Assembly (NCBI GenBank): GCA_017883205.1
Contig: JADGNZ010000034.1
Location: 1 to 64,000, forward strand
DNA length: 64,000 bases
Direction of reading: 5' to 3'
Origin: Thermoanaerobaculia bacterium
Lineage (GTDB): Bacteria; Acidobacteriota; Thermoanaerobaculia; Gp7-AA8
Shown: positions 24,601 to 33,816 of the stretch, piece by piece
How the letters are laid out: every line of letters starts with the position of its first letter
How positions within the stretch are numbered: position 1 is the first letter of the stretch
Notes under the pieces: generated by a model
What the model was told of the DNA's origin: nothing
The model's input: the letters and a program-made list of their open reading frames with translations, nothing else
The model's database searches: none
Position numbers and translations under genes: made by a program

Positions 24601-27600
24601 CTAGAACATGAGTCGTGCCGCGATCTGGAAGCGGCGCGGGGCAAAGAACGCATTCGGCGACGGCGCCGACTTGAGATAAGCGACCGGACCGGTGAGGCCG
24701 GTATAGAAGCAGGTCGTGCTCTTGGTGGGATCGCAAGTGCCGATCGTGCCTACGCGTGACTCGTAGTCAATTCCGGTCTGATGGTTCATCACGTTGAACC
24801 AGTCCAGAACGAGCTGCAGGTTCAGACCTCGCGGAAGAGCGAAGCCATGGGTGTAGTTGAAGTCCAACTCATTGTACGAAGGCGTTTTGCGCCGGCCAGC
24901 CGGTTCTGCATAGCGAGCGGTGTCGCTCGTCGATGTCGTGATGGTGTTGTAAGGCAGGAAGCTCTCGATCTGATAGGGCTGGCCTGATTGGTACAGGAAG
25001 AACGCACCAACCGTAGCCTTCCAGGGCAGCGTGTACGCTCCATAGAGCTTCACGATGTTGCGCCGGTCACCCTGCAGATCGCCGTATTTGTTGTCCCAGA
25101 CGTTGCGGCCAGCGGCATCTGCGATGTTGGAGGACCCGATGAAAATGTTCGTGTCATTGCCGCCGGCAACAGGGACGCTGGTGTTGTCCTGATCGAAGTT
25201 TCCGTAGTAGTGGCTCCACGTATACGAGCCACGCAGGAAAACCTTGTCCCCGGTCCATTCGGACTCGGTAGTGACCTCGTAATACTTCGTGAACGCTCCA
25301 TCCAGATTGGCGATTACGTAGGTTGAACCGCTGCCAATCGCAGCGAGCTTGGCCGGGAGGTCCGGAATGTAAGGCACGTGCGGAACACTAGCCGGCGCGT
25401 TGGACGCTGGCGAGGATGCCTGGCAAACACCACCGGTACCGAACGGCGCGAGGCAGACACGCTCGTTATTCGGCGTGTCCTCCCAGAAATTGTTCGCATA
25501 GCGATATCGCCCATACACGCGGGCCGACCACCTGGTGGCCAACTGTCTGGCCGTGCCGATCATGTATTCCATCGTTTTCGGAGGCTTGATGCCGGCCTCG
25601 AACAACTTGCCCGCAGACGACTTGACCGGGTCCACGCCCATCAGGTTACCGCTGGCGTCGAAGTACGCATTGAGCGTTTGCTCGAGGCCGCGGTCCCAGG
25701 AAGCCGCGCGCGCATCGGAGTTTGCGGCCGGATTGTATTTCGCGATGCTTGCGAAGACCGTATCCGTACCGTTGTATGCCCACGTCGCACCGAGCCGCGG
25801 CTGGATGGCCTGGCTGTAAGGGACGTTGTGCATCTGGTACTTCGTGCCGGGAGACTTGACGAAGCCCGCCACGTTATCCGCGGTTGCCAGGCCCTGACCA
25901 AAGAGGGTGTCGTTGCTCGCCAACACGCCGACGTTGAACGTCCAGTTGTTCAAGCGCATGCTGTCATTCAGCTCGATGTCACGCGAGCGGAACTCGGAGT
26001 GAATGACGGGAATCAACCCGCCCGTCTGCTGCTGGAAGCTGGCAATGAAGAAGGCCGTCTTGGCCGTGCCGCCGCAAGCGGATGCCGGGCAGTTGTTTGC
26101 GGTTCCGCCGCCGGGAATCGTGATGGAGCCCCATCCATTCGAGGAGCGGAACAGGTTTTCAGCATCGGTGTACTGCTGATATCCGATGTGGAGATCGTGC
26201 GTCATGTTCTTGGTGGCGAGCGTGTAGTTGTAGCCGGCCTGTCCGTTCTTCCGGGAAAAGTCGTCATCGTCGTGGGCAAGGGAAGCAAAGCCGACGGTCC
26301 CGCCACCGGTCTTCACGCCGCCGACCGAATAGCCGTACTTGTCAATGTATGGCTGTACGAAAGCAGCCTGCGTCGGACTCGAGGCAAGGACCGTGGGGAC
26401 GGTTAGAAGCCCGAGCTGGTCGAGATTGTTGATATCGAGATGCGTTCCAATCGTCGTGGAGGGAACTGCACTGGAGAGATGATCGGGAATCCCGATCGTC
26501 GGGTTCTTATAGTTGGTGAATTTGAACGTTCCGAAGCTCTTCGGATTGATGACCCACGAACCTTCGAGGGTGCCGATCTTCAGGTCACCTTCGTTTCCGG
26601 TGCCCGTCGTTGCGGCGCCTTTGGTTCCAAAGCCACCACCAGACGTTTGTGTGTCGGTTGAGTTTCGGTAGGTGCCGTTGATGAGGATTGAGGAGGTCGG
26701 CGTGAAAGTCAGTTTTCCGAACTCTTCCTTACGATCCACCGTAAACTTCGGAAGCGGGCCCGTGAGATTGGCCTGATTGTCTCTTTCGCGAGTGGGGTGG
26801 TAATACGAGCCGTAGAAGAAGAGATGATCGGACCAGATCGGCCCTCCGATGCTGGCGGTGGCCCAATTACGATTCTCCTGGAAAATCGTGTTGACGGTCC
26901 CGGCCTGTGCCGCAATCATCGAATGATTGAGAATCTGGTATTCGACCTCGCCCGAGTACTTGTTCGTTCCCGACTTGCTCACGGAATCGATCAGGAAGCC
27001 ACCGGCGCGGTCGAAGTCGACCGCCTTCGCGCCCCCCTTGATGACGTTGACCTGGGCGATGTCGTGGGTGGCAGGCTCAGCTCCCAGCGTGCCGAACAGA
27101 GGTGTCGTCACGTTGACGCCGTCGAAGAGATAGACGTTCGACTGGCCGCTGCCGCCGGCGCTCGGACCACGAACAGCATCCTGAGTGACCATGGCGCCAG
27201 GGATGAGCTTCTGAAGGTCGCCGTAATTCTGCGCCACCGGAAGAGCGCGGATCTGGGCATTGCCCAAGCCGTTCTGGATCGCAGTCGTATCCCGATCGAC
27301 TAGAGTGGTCTCGGCCGTCACCGTGATGTTCTCGGAGACGCCGCCCACGGCCATTTTCACGTCTGCAGCCATGTCCTGACCGAGAAGGGCATCGGCCTTC
27401 CGCGTCGTTGTCTGCATTCCGGCAAGCGTGAATTGCAGAGTGTATGACCCCGGCTGAAGCTGGGGCAGACGGTAGTCGCCGTTGCCATCCGTCACGGTAA
27501 CGCGTGGCTGCGGCAGCGAGTTTGATCGCGCTTCGACGGTAACTCCGGGCAGCGCCGATCCGTCTGAAGCAGTAACTCTCCCGTGGAATGCGCCCGTCTG

Positions 27601-27666
27601 CTGGGCAAAGACCGCGGTCGTGGCAAACATCACCAGGAGACAACACCAGACCCTGCGTAGATGCAT
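24601..27666 (-). CDS. TonB-dependent receptor-like protein with carboxypeptidase-regulatory domain
   Basis: Outer-membrane protein of 1021 residues. A signal peptide (VWCCLLVMFATTAVFA) precedes an N-terminal CarboxypepD_reg beta-sandwich (about 24-110, GAFHGRVTASDGSALPGVTV). A plug domain follows (LPVAQNYGDLQKLIPGAMV, VNVIKGGAKAVDFDRAGG), then a long beta-barrel ending in an aromatic residue (FQIAARLMF). This is the Oar-like architecture that is highly amplified in Acidobacteria. The ligand is unknown. The frame extends upstream to 27996 but only antisense to era. The true start at 27666 is preceded by AAGAGAGGGAATCT, a usable Shine-Dalgarno. Confidence 0.94.
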   Translation of the reverse strand: MHLRRVWCCLLVMFATTAVFAQQTGAFHGRVTASDGSALPGVTVEARSNSLPQPRVTVTDGNGDYRLPQLQPGSYTLQFTLAGMQTTTRKADALLGQDMAADVKMAVGGVSENITVTAETTLVDRDTTAIQNGLGNAQIRALPVAQNYGDLQKLIPGAMVTQDAVRGPSAGGSGQSNVYLFDGVNVTTPLFGTLGAEPATHDIAQVNVIKGGAKAVDFDRAGGFLIDSVSKSGTNKYSGEVEYQILNHSMIAAQAGTVNTIFQENRNWATASIGGPIWSDHLFFYGSYYHPTRERDNQANLTGPLPKFTVDRKEEFGKLTFTPTSSILINGTYRNSTDTQTSGGGFGTKGAATTGTGNEGDLKIGTLEGSWVINPKSFGTFKFTNYKNPTIGIPDHLSSAVPSTTIGTHLDINNLDQLGLLTVPTVLASSPTQAAFVQPYIDKYGYSVGGVKTGGGTVGFASLAHDDDDFSRKNGQAGYNYTLATKNMTHDLHIGYQQYTDAENLFRSSNGWGSITIPGGGTANNCPASACGGTAKTAFFIASFQQQTGGLIPVIHSEFRSRDIELNDSMRLNNWTFNVGVLASNDTLFGQGLATADNVAGFVKSPGTKYQMHNVPYSQAIQPRLGATWAYNGTDTVFASIAKYNPAANSDARAASWDRGLEQTLNAYFDASGNLMGVDPVKSSAGKLFEAGIKPPKTMEYMIGTARQLATRWSARVYGRYRYANNFWEDTPNNERVCLAPFGTGGVCQASSPASNAPASVPHVPYIPDLPAKLAAIGSGSTYVIANLDGAFTKYYEVTTESEWTGDKVFLRGSYTWSHYYGNFDQDNTSVPVAGGNDTNIFIGSSNIADAAGRNVWDNKYGDLQGDRRNIVKLYGAYTLPWKATVGAFFLYQSGQPYQIESFLPYNTITTSTSDTARYAEPAGRRKTPSYNELDFNYTHGFALPRGLNLQLVLDWFNVMNHQTGIDYESRVGTIGTCDPTKSTTCFYTGLTGPVAYLKSAPSPNAFFAPRRFQIAARLMF

Positions 27667-27749
27667 AGATTCCCTCTCTTTTCCTGAACCGTTAGACCGA
27701 TTTCGGCGGATTCTACACCCCACGGAAGAGCTTGCGGGAAGGCAAAATA

Positions 27750-28721
27750 TCAGCGGAGCGGCCAGTCCAGTTCGCCGAGGAAACGCTCGTCCTCGCGCCA
27801 GGCGCCATGGACGGCGACATGAAGGTCGAGGAAGACCCGCGCGCCGAGGATTGTCTCCAGCTCGAGCCGCGCCTCGGTGCCGATTCGCTTGATCATGTCG
27901 CCGCGCTTTCCGATGATGATCGGCTTCTGCGTTTCGCGCTCGACCACGATCGTCGCGTAGATCTTGATGAGGTTCTTTTCCTCTTCCTCTTCCCACCGCT
28001 CGACCGCCACCGCCGTCGTGTAGGGCAGCTCCTCGGACGTGTGCGCAAGGAGCTTCTCGCGAACGATCTCTGCGGCGAAGAACCGCTCCGGTTGCGTGGT
28101 GAAATCTTCCTTCGAGTAGATGGCCTCGCCCGCCTTGACGGCCGCGAAAAAGTAGTTGACGAGCTGCTCGATGCCGTCGCCGGTCATCGCCGAAACCGGC
28201 ACGATCTCATCGAACAACCCGGTCTCGTTGTATTGCTGGATGAGCGGGAGCAGTTTGTTCTTCTTGAGCAGGTCGATCTTGTTGAGGATGGCGTAGCGCT
28301 TCGCCTCGGGCTGCTTCTCTTTCTGATCGCGCATCATCTCGAGGACGAACTCATCGCCGTGCCCGAACGGCTGGCTGCAGTCGATCATCACCGCGACGAC
28401 ATCGGCCTCGGACAGACTTGCCCGGACGTGCTCCATCATCCGCACGTTCATCTTGTGCAAGGGCCGGTGAATCCCGGGCGTGTCGAGAAACGCGATCTGG
28501 CCGCGGGGGTCGTTGAGGATGCCGACGATCCGGTTGCGCGTCGTCTGCGGCTTCGGTGAGACGATCGAGACTTTGTGCCCGAGGATGCGGTTCAGAATCG
28601 TCGACTTCCCGGCGTTGGGACGGCCGACCAGCGCGACCACTCCGAAGCGTGGTTTGGTTGCCCGGCTGTGTTTCGTTGCTGAGGCTTCCGGCTCAGCCAC
28701 GTGATTCTCTTTCTTCTTCAT
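27750..28721 (-). CDS. era: GTPase Era
   Basis: Ribosome-assembly GTPase acting on 16S rRNA and the 30S subunit, about 323 residues. G1 is GRPNAGKST, G3 is DTPGI and G4 is NKID. The C-terminal KH domain has the typical IIIGKRGDMIKRIG loop. The start at 28721 (MKKKENHVAEPEAS) gives a 29-nt overlap with the upstream CBS-domain gene. The much longer open frame to 29348 is the shadow of that gene. The order CorC-like gene then era is common in many bacteria. Confidence 0.96.
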   Translation of the reverse strand: MKKKENHVAEPEASATKHSRATKPRFGVVALVGRPNAGKSTILNRILGHKVSIVSPKPQTTRNRIVGILNDPRGQIAFLDTPGIHRPLHKMNVRMMEHVRASLSEADVVAVMIDCSQPFGHGDEFVLEMMRDQKEKQPEAKRYAILNKIDLLKKNKLLPLIQQYNETGLFDEIVPVSAMTGDGIEQLVNYFFAAVKAGEAIYSKEDFTTQPERFFAAEIVREKLLAHTSEELPYTTAVAVERWEEEEEKNLIKIYATIVVERETQKPIIIGKRGDMIKRIGTEARLELETILGARVFLDLHVAVHGAWREDERFLGELDWPLR

Positions 28722-29979
28722 CTTCGTTCGTCCATTCCGGATCTTTCGAGACCCGCACTCGGTAGATCCGCCGCCGGTCCGCGCGATCGACGGTGAACTG
28801 ATAGCCGTTCTTCTTGACCACAATACCGGCTTTCGGCACGCGGCCGGTCGACGTGAAGATGAGCCCTGCGATCGTCTCGTAGTCGTCGCTTTCCAGGCCG
28901 GCATCGAGGAGCTCTTCGAGCGCTTCGACGCGCAACTGGCCGCTGACGAGGTATTCGCCGCCGCCGAGGTCGACGATCGTCGCTTCTTCTTCCTCATGCT
29001 CATCCGCGATCTCGCCGACGATCTCCTCGACGACATCCTCGATCGTGATGATGCCCGCCGTGCCGCCGTATTCATCGACGACGACGGCGACCTGTATGTG
29101 CTCGCTTTGGAACTCGCGCAGGAGCTCCGAGACTTTCTTCGTCTCGCTGACGAAATACGGCGCCCGCGCCAACTCCGAGACCGGCTTACTCTCGCCTTTG
29201 ACGATGGACTCGAATACTTCCTTGATGTGAACGATGCCCGAGATCTTGTCGACGCTCTCTTCGTAGATCGGGATGCGCGAGTACTTCGATTCGCTGAAGC
29301 GCTGCGCCAGCTCCTCGAAAGAGTGTGAGGCATCGAACGCGACCACATCGATGCGCGGCGTCATCAGCTCGCGCGCAACGCGGTCGCTGAAGTCGACGAC
29401 CGACTGGATCATCTTTCCTTCGCTGGCCTCGAGGATGCCCTCTTCTTCACCGACGTCGATGTACGCCTGCACCTCTTCGTCGGTCACTTCTTCGTCCTCG
29501 TGCGCCTCTTCTTCTTCGCGATCGAGGCGGTCGAACACGCGGCGCAGCGGAAAGAGGATCGGCCAGAACAGGAAGTAGAAGAAGTGCGAGAACGGGATGA
29601 GCGTCTTCAGGATCATCTCGCCCATATCCTCGGGGACAAACGCGAGCACGAACTTCCAGAGGATGACGATGATGAGCCAGGCCAGCGCGGAGACGCCGCA
29701 GGCAAACGCGGCCGACTCCCCATCGAGCACGCGGATCGTTCCGACGAACGCGCCGATCAGCGTGATCTGCAGCAGCGAACCGCTGACCAGTTGCAGATTC
29801 TGAGGATCGAAATGGAACCAGCGCCCTGGCCCTTCTCCAGCCTGATCGCCCGACCAGCGCCGCAACGTGACTGGGCTGATCTCCTGCGCGAAGTAGCGGA
29901 TGGCGTCAAAGATCAGGAACAGCAGGCCGCTGATGGCGGTGAGGACAATCCAGGTGACGTGCGAGAGACTACTGGCCAT
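28693..29979 (-). CDS. CBS-domain CorC/HlyC-type membrane protein
   Basis: A 428-residue protein of the CNNM/CorC (TlyC, hemolysin C) group, linked to magnesium or cobalt efflux in studied members. Three to four N-terminal hydrophobic segments (about 1-145) are followed by an acidic linker. A CBS pair lies at about 205-330 (VARELMTPRIDVVAFD, VAVVVDEYGGTAGIITIEDV), then the C-terminal CorC_HlyC domain (GGGEYLVSGQLRVEALEEL). The name hemolysin is historical. It is co-oriented and overlapping with era, so both are likely in one mRNA. Confidence 0.92.
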   Translation of the reverse strand: MASSLSHVTWIVLTAISGLLFLIFDAIRYFAQEISPVTLRRWSGDQAGEGPGRWFHFDPQNLQLVSGSLLQITLIGAFVGTIRVLDGESAAFACGVSALAWLIIVILWKFVLAFVPEDMGEMILKTLIPFSHFFYFLFWPILFPLRRVFDRLDREEEEAHEDEEVTDEEVQAYIDVGEEEGILEASEGKMIQSVVDFSDRVARELMTPRIDVVAFDASHSFEELAQRFSESKYSRIPIYEESVDKISGIVHIKEVFESIVKGESKPVSELARAPYFVSETKKVSELLREFQSEHIQVAVVVDEYGGTAGIITIEDVVEEIVGEIADEHEEEEATIVDLGGGEYLVSGQLRVEALEELLDAGLESDDYETIAGLIFTSTGRVPKAGIVVKKNGYQFTVDRADRRRIYRVRVSKDPEWTNEDEEERESRG

Positions 29980-30045
29980 TGGTCTGGCGGCGGTCTTGAG
30001 ACTTGCCGTGTGGGGGCGTGAACATGGGTGTGGGGGCGGATTCTA

Positions 30046-30516
30046 TCAACTGAATAGAAGCGCGATGAGCGCGGCCAGGACAGACGCTCTCATGAGTCCC
30101 TCAGCGCGCACGTAGAGGAGCTCGAAGATGGCCCGCCGAGGATCATCGGCCGCCGCATCGAGCTCGATTCCCTTGCCGCATGCAAGCAGTCGTCTGGTGC
30201 CGTTGAGGTCGAAGATGAGCGCCCACGCCAGCAAGACGATGGCACCCCAGCGCACGGCCAGCCACGGCTGAAGGTCGAATCTCTCCCAGATCAGGAACTT
30301 AGCGCCGGCTCCGGCGAGGATCATCAGCAGCGCCAAAAGCCGAAGCCGCGCGGAGCGGCGCAGGATCGTGGCCTGGACGACGAACGCCTGAAACCGAGGG
30401 AGCGCGTCGAGAATCGCCGGGCTCACAGACGTCCAGATGACGACAACTCCACCGATCCAGAGCGCAAGCCCGAGATGGTAGAGCGCGTTGACGAAGATGT
30501 AGAACCAGTTCGGCAC
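30046..30516 (-). CDS. DUF4149-like membrane protein
   Basis: A 156-residue inner-membrane protein with four predicted helices. It begins YIFVNALYHLGLALWIGGVVV, which resembles DUF4149/copper-resistance-type H-x-x-x-x-x-x-W-x-G helices. A start GTG is likely, with TATGAT about 9 nt upstream. Function unknown. It is divergent from the small secreted protein at 30574 and 66 nt from the CorC-like gene. Confidence 0.75.
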   Translation of the reverse strand: MPNWFYIFVNALYHLGLALWIGGVVVIWTSVSPAILDALPRFQAFVVQATILRRSARLRLLALLMILAGAGAKFLIWERFDLQPWLAVRWGAIVLLAWALIFDLNGTRRLLACGKGIELDAAADDPRRAIFELLYVRAEGLMRASVLAALIALLFS

Positions 30517-30562
30517 GGAGCGTTGATCATAACGTTTGCCGGCCGTTTACGGAGATCAGGCT

Positions 30563-30568
30563 GATAAT
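30563..30568 (+). promoter_or_regulatory. -10 box GATAAT of a leaderless gene
   Basis: GATAAT ends 5 nt before the ATG at 30574 and is preceded by TG in extended -10 style (GCTGATAAT). No Shine-Dalgarno is present. Confidence 0.5.
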
Positions 30569-30573
30569 TACTC

Positions 30574-31254
30574 ATGCTTCTCGCCACCCTCCTGCTGGCT
30601 GCCACCGTCGCAGGGTCACCCACACCCGCACCTGCCCCGATCACGACAACGCTCATCCTGCGCAACGGCACGCACTTCGACGTGGAAGGTCCGATCCGCG
30701 AGGAACAGGCGCGGATCATCTTCCGCACCGAGGGAAAGCTCTATTCGATCCCGCTCGCAGACGTCGATCTCGATGCAACGCGCGCGGCGGTGACGAAAGC
30801 AGTCGTCGTAACGAGTGACCCAGGCAAGAAGCTGAAAGTCTCCGCACCCGAGCGCGAGCGCCTATTGCGCGAGTTGGAGCAGAACCACACCGGCAAGCCA
30901 TCATCTGCTGCTGCCGGCGACCGCCTCCCGGAGCCGCCTGAAGCGGCTGAACCTTCGAATCGCGATGAATGGTCGTGGCGCCTCGCCGCACGCGCGCACG
31001 AGGAGGCGATTCGCCGGGCGAAGGAAAACGTCGAGCTGCTGCGGAACCGCGAGTTAGCGCTCAAACAGCAGATCCAGCAGTTCTTCGCCCTCGGCTACCG
31101 CGCAAACCAGTTCACGTATCAGTCGAGCGAGTTGGAGATCACCCAGTCGCAGCTCCCCGCCGCCGAGCTCGAGGTAACCCGCGCACAACGCGAGAACGAT
31201 CAGTTCCGCGAGGATGCACGGAAGCAGGGAATCATGCCTGGGTGGCTTCGGTAG
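30574..31254 (+). CDS. Secreted protein with basic-charge helical tail, unknown
   Basis: A 226-residue protein starting with a short signal peptide (MLLATLLLAATVAGS). A small beta domain follows, in which a polar loop is read as LRNGTHFDVEGPIREEQARI and FRTEGKLYSIPLADVDLD. It then has a long charged helix (about 135-215) with coiled-coil character. The beta domain resembles that of the secreted protein at 48720 (VLKDGTRYEAK...LALDPNSIN), so the two may share a domain for envelope or pilus-related function. Leaderless -10 directly upstream. I do not recognise a named family. Confidence 0.75.
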   Translation: MLLATLLLAATVAGSPTPAPAPITTTLILRNGTHFDVEGPIREEQARIIFRTEGKLYSIPLADVDLDATRAAVTKAVVVTSDPGKKLKVSAPERERLLRELEQNHTGKPSSAAAGDRLPEPPEAAEPSNRDEWSWRLAARAHEEAIRRAKENVELLRNRELALKQQIQQFFALGYRANQFTYQSSELEITQSQLPAAELEVTRAQRENDQFREDARKQGIMPGWLR

Positions 31255-31261
31255 CTCTGCG

Positions 31262-31460
31262 CGGGAGTCGTGAGTCGGGGGTCGGGAGTCGGAGGGGAAG
31301 CGAACGGAGACCAGCGATCAGAGACTAGAGACCGGCAACTGTTTCTGATTGTTTCTGATCTCTGGTCGCTGATCTCTGTTGCCTCCGGTCTCTGATTGCT
31401 GACTATCTCTGACACCTGCTTCACTCCGACCCCCGACCCCCGATTCACGACCCCCGCGCC
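31262..31460. repeat. Hairpin family B, copy 3, with a family D hairpin in its loop
   Basis: Outer arms are GAGTCGGGGGTCGGGAGTCG (about 31271-31290) and CTCCGACCCCCGACCCCCG (about 31424-31442). The loop contains a family D pair, AGCGATCAGAGACTAGAGACC and TCTGATCTCTGGTCGCTGATC (31313-31375), with further D-type units to 31405. Two hairpin families are nested. Confidence 0.8.
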
Positions 31461-31463
31461 AGA

Positions 31464-31469
31464 TATACT
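31464..31469 (+). promoter_or_regulatory. -10 box TATACT of a leaderless gene
   Basis: TATACT ends 6 nt before the ATG at 31476, directly after the family B hairpin. Confidence 0.5.
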
Positions 31470-31475
31470 CTGTCC

Positions 31476-32129
31476 ATGCCCTCCTACGCCGCAACCGTGA
31501 CGGAGATCGAAGAGCTGGCGCCGAGCGTGGTGCAGATCACGGTCGCATTCGGCGACGAAACGTTCTCGTTCGAGCCAGGGCAGTGGGTGAACTTCCGGTT
31601 CCCGGACGGCATCTCGCGCGTCTACACGATCGCGTCGGCGCCGCATCGCACGCAGGCTGTTCAGCTCTGCGTGCGCGTCGGATCAGGACGCGGCGGGAAG
31701 GCGCTCACCCAACTCGACGCCGGCGCTCCCGTCACGATCGAAGGTCCGTACGGCGATTTTCTCCTTCCCGAGAACGACGGCCGCCCGCTCATCTTCATGG
31801 CCGGAGATACCGGCATTGCGCCGGTTCGCAGCATCGTTCTGTCGATGCTCGCCAACCACGATCCGCGGTCGGTCTGCGTGCTCTACGAGCCCGATCAGCG
31901 CAACATCCTCTATGCAGCCGACTTCGATCCTCTCGCCCGCGACGGCGCCATCCGGCACGAGAGCGGAAAGATCGAAACGCTCATCGCGCGCAACCGCAAA
32001 CTCATCCCGGCAGCGACGGTCATGGTGGCCGGCTTCGATCCTTTCATCGACCGCGTCGTTGATTCCCTGCGTGAGAACGCGATCGATACGACGAACATGA
32101 TCAGCGAGACGTTCGGGGTTATGCCGTGA
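31476..32129 (+). CDS. FAD-binding oxidoreductase (ferredoxin reductase type)
   Basis: A flavin reductase of 217 residues made of an FAD-binding barrel (about 1-98, with the FAD motif RVYTIAS and GPYGDFLLP) and an NAD(P)-binding domain (FMAGDTGIAPVRSIVLSML). It has no 2Fe-2S domain, so it must pass electrons to or from a separate partner such as a ferredoxin, flavin or CO-dehydrogenase-type protein. No partner is adjacent. Cytosolic. Hairpin repeats flank it on both sides, so it is probably a single-gene unit. Confidence 0.9.
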   Translation: MPSYAATVTEIEELAPSVVQITVAFGDETFSFEPGQWVNFRFPDGISRVYTIASAPHRTQAVQLCVRVGSGRGGKALTQLDAGAPVTIEGPYGDFLLPENDGRPLIFMAGDTGIAPVRSIVLSMLANHDPRSVCVLYEPDQRNILYAADFDPLARDGAIRHESGKIETLIARNRKLIPAATVMVAGFDPFIDRVVDSLRENAIDTTNMISETFGVMP

Positions 32130-32130
32130 T

Positions 32131-32300
32131 GGGGGGTGGGGAGTAGGGTGTGGGGTGTGGGAGATAAGAATCCCTGAGTTACGAGAATCGCTTGAATTGC
32201 GAGGCTCTCTCGTCTGATCTCCTCACCGTAATACGTAGAAGTCTCTGCCGATAAAGTCGTTCAAGCTCTCCCACCCCCCACTCCCTACTCCCCACCCCCC
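32131..32300. repeat. Hairpin family A, copy 2
   Basis: Arm GGGGGGTGGGGAGTAGGGTG (from 32131, 1 nt after the stop) pairs with CACTCCCTACTCCCCACCCC (about 32279-32298). The loop of about 100 nt has no obvious gene. It separates convergent genes. Confidence 0.85.
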
Positions 32301-32304
32301 AACC

Positions 32305-32826
32305 TCACCACATCCCCGACTGCGCCAGCTTCCCGATCTTCTTCAGGATCCGCTCTTTCTTGAAGCCGCGGAGATGGTCGATGTAGAGGTTGCCGTTGAG
32401 GTGATCGATCTCGTGGCAGAGGGCGCGGGCCATGAGTCCCTCGCCTGAAATCTCGCGTTTCTCGCCGTTGCGATCGGTGTAGCGAACCTTGACACGCTCC
32501 GGGCGGGTGACCGCCTCGACGAAGTCGGGAATGGACAGGCAGCCCTCTTCCTCTGTGACCGCTCCTTCCGCTTCAACCTTCTCGGGATTGATGAGGATGT
32601 GCAGGCCGCCCGGCTTCTTGCCGACGGAAAGATCGAGCACGGCCAGCCGCTTCGAGACGCCGACCTGATTCGCCGCCAGTCCCACGCCGGGCGCGGCATA
32701 CATCGTGGCCACCATGTCATCGATCAGCTTCTGCAGCGGTTCATCGATCTTGGTCACCGGCTGTGTGGGCTGGCGAAGAACCGGATCGCCGTACTTGACG
32801 ATGGGAAGAACGGGCATGCTTTTCAA
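32305..32826 (-). CDS. def: Peptide deformylase
   Basis: Removes the N-formyl group from nascent proteins. A metalloprotease of 173 residues. The three signature motifs are intact: GVGLAANQVG, EEGCLSIP (metal Cys) and HEIDHLNG (two metal His and catalytic Glu). The N-terminus MPVLPIVKYGDPVLRQPTQPV is typical. Either ATG at 32826 or 32817 is possible. It lies downstream of the CNB-domain gene with a family C hairpin between. No fmt gene follows in this window. Confidence 0.96.
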   Translation of the reverse strand: MKSMPVLPIVKYGDPVLRQPTQPVTKIDEPLQKLIDDMVATMYAAPGVGLAANQVGVSKRLAVLDLSVGKKPGGLHILINPEKVEAEGAVTEEEGCLSIPDFVEAVTRPERVKVRYTDRNGEKREISGEGLMARALCHEIDHLNGNLYIDHLRGFKKERILKKIGKLAQSGMW

Positions 32827-32908
32827 GGATGAAGGCGGAAGGATGAAGGAGGAAGGCGCTAGTGGCCCGTCCTTGATTCATCCTTCAGCCTTCATCACTC
32901 ATCCTTTC
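32824..32908. repeat. Hairpin family C, copy 3
   Basis: Arm AAGGATGAAGGCGGAAGGATG pairs with CATCCTTCAGCCTTCATCAC across a short centre (CTAGTGGCCCGTCC). It fills the gap between the CNB gene and def. Confidence 0.85.
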
Positions 32909-33651
32909 TTCTTGAGACTCTCGATCATCGCTTCGACCGTGTGCTCGGCGCGGCGCTGGTAGAACTCGTTGAGGACTTTGCGGATCCCGGGATATTTTGC
33001 CAGCGCGTTATCCAGCTTCTCTTTGTCGAGCCGCAGCAGTTCCGTACGTTGCGAAGCGGTGATCGTGGCTGTGCGAGGTTTGCCGGTCAACATGCTCACT
33101 TCGCCGAAAAAATCCCCTTCGCCGAGCTTGGCCAGGTAGAGCGTCGAACCGCCCGGCCCGTGTGTGTAGACCTTCACTTCGCCGCTGCCGATGATGTACA
33201 TCGACGCGCCCGGCTGCCCTTCGCTGATGATGACGCTTCCCTCATCGTGGGACTCGAGATCCATTTCGCGAATGAGCGCATCGCGCTCCACTTCGGTCAG
33301 CACTTCGAAGAGCGGCGACTTCGGTACGGGACGCGAGAACAGCGGCTCGCTCTTTCCTTCAGTCGCCTCTTTCGGCTGCGCGGCGCTGATCTGGGCGCGC
33401 ACCTTCTCCGCTTTCTTCGCTACAGCGATCGACTGCACGGTCAGACCGTTGTCTTCGTAGTACTTCGCCGTGCGCTCGTATTGGGCGATGGCCTCGAGCT
33501 GCTCGCCCGCTCCCGCCAGTGCGTCGGCGTATTGCAGACGGATGCGAGGATTGGACTGGTACTTGTCGAGATCGCGCTTGAGGAGGGGGACGGCGCGTGC
33601 GTACTCTTTTCGCGCCAGCAGCGAGGCGCCGCTTTCGGATTCGTCAGCCAT
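32899..33651 (-). CDS. Cyclic-nucleotide-binding-domain protein with TPR-like N-terminus
   Basis: A 250-residue cytosolic sensor protein. The N-terminal third is helical and TPR-like (LLARKEYARAVPLLKRDLDK, RLQYADALAGAGEQLEAIAQ). A CNB domain lies at about 115-235 with the phosphate-binding cassette GEGDFFGEVSMLTGKPRTAT, which has the Glu and Arg used to bind cyclic nucleotides. It lacks a helix-turn-helix, so it is not a CRP-type regulator. It probably acts through protein contacts. A leaderless -10 (TACAAT, 33659-33664) supports the start. def lies downstream. Confidence 0.88.
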   Translation of the reverse strand: MADESESGASLLARKEYARAVPLLKRDLDKYQSNPRIRLQYADALAGAGEQLEAIAQYERTAKYYEDNGLTVQSIAVAKKAEKVRAQISAAQPKEATEGKSEPLFSRPVPKSPLFEVLTEVERDALIREMDLESHDEGSVIISEGQPGASMYIIGSGEVKVYTHGPGGSTLYLAKLGEGDFFGEVSMLTGKPRTATITASQRTELLRLDKEKLDNALAKYPGIRKVLNEFYQRRAEHTVEAMIESLKKKG

Positions 33652-33658
33652 GGTGCGG

Positions 33659-33664
33659 ATTGTA
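33659..33664 (-). promoter_or_regulatory. -10 box TACAAT before the CNB gene
   Basis: Minus-strand TACAAT ends 7 nt before the ATG at 33651. No Shine-Dalgarno is seen. Confidence 0.5.
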
Positions 33665-33666
33665 TC

Positions 33667-33730
33667 GGGAGTCGGTGTTCGGGTGTCGGGGGTCGGAGCG
33701 AAGCAAGGGACAGAATTACGACTCCCGCTC
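33667..33730. repeat. Hairpin family B, copy 4, imperfect
   Basis: The arm GGGAGTCGGTGTTCGGGTG to GTCGGGGGTCGGAG is clear. The opposite arm is reduced to CGACTCCCGCTCG. A further GGGAGTCGAGGG lies at 33747. Confidence 0.55.
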
Positions 33731-33816
33731 GCATTCAGTACTGTTTTGGGAGTCGAGGGTAGTGGGTCAGTTTGAGATTATGTTGTAGCTATGCCAGCTT
33801 CTTCGGACGCGCGGTC

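Noticed and set aside
32169-32275. Possible non-coding RNA in the loop of family A copy 2
   Set aside because: The loop has no promoter, no terminator and no similarity to the loops of the other copies, so there is no support for a gene.
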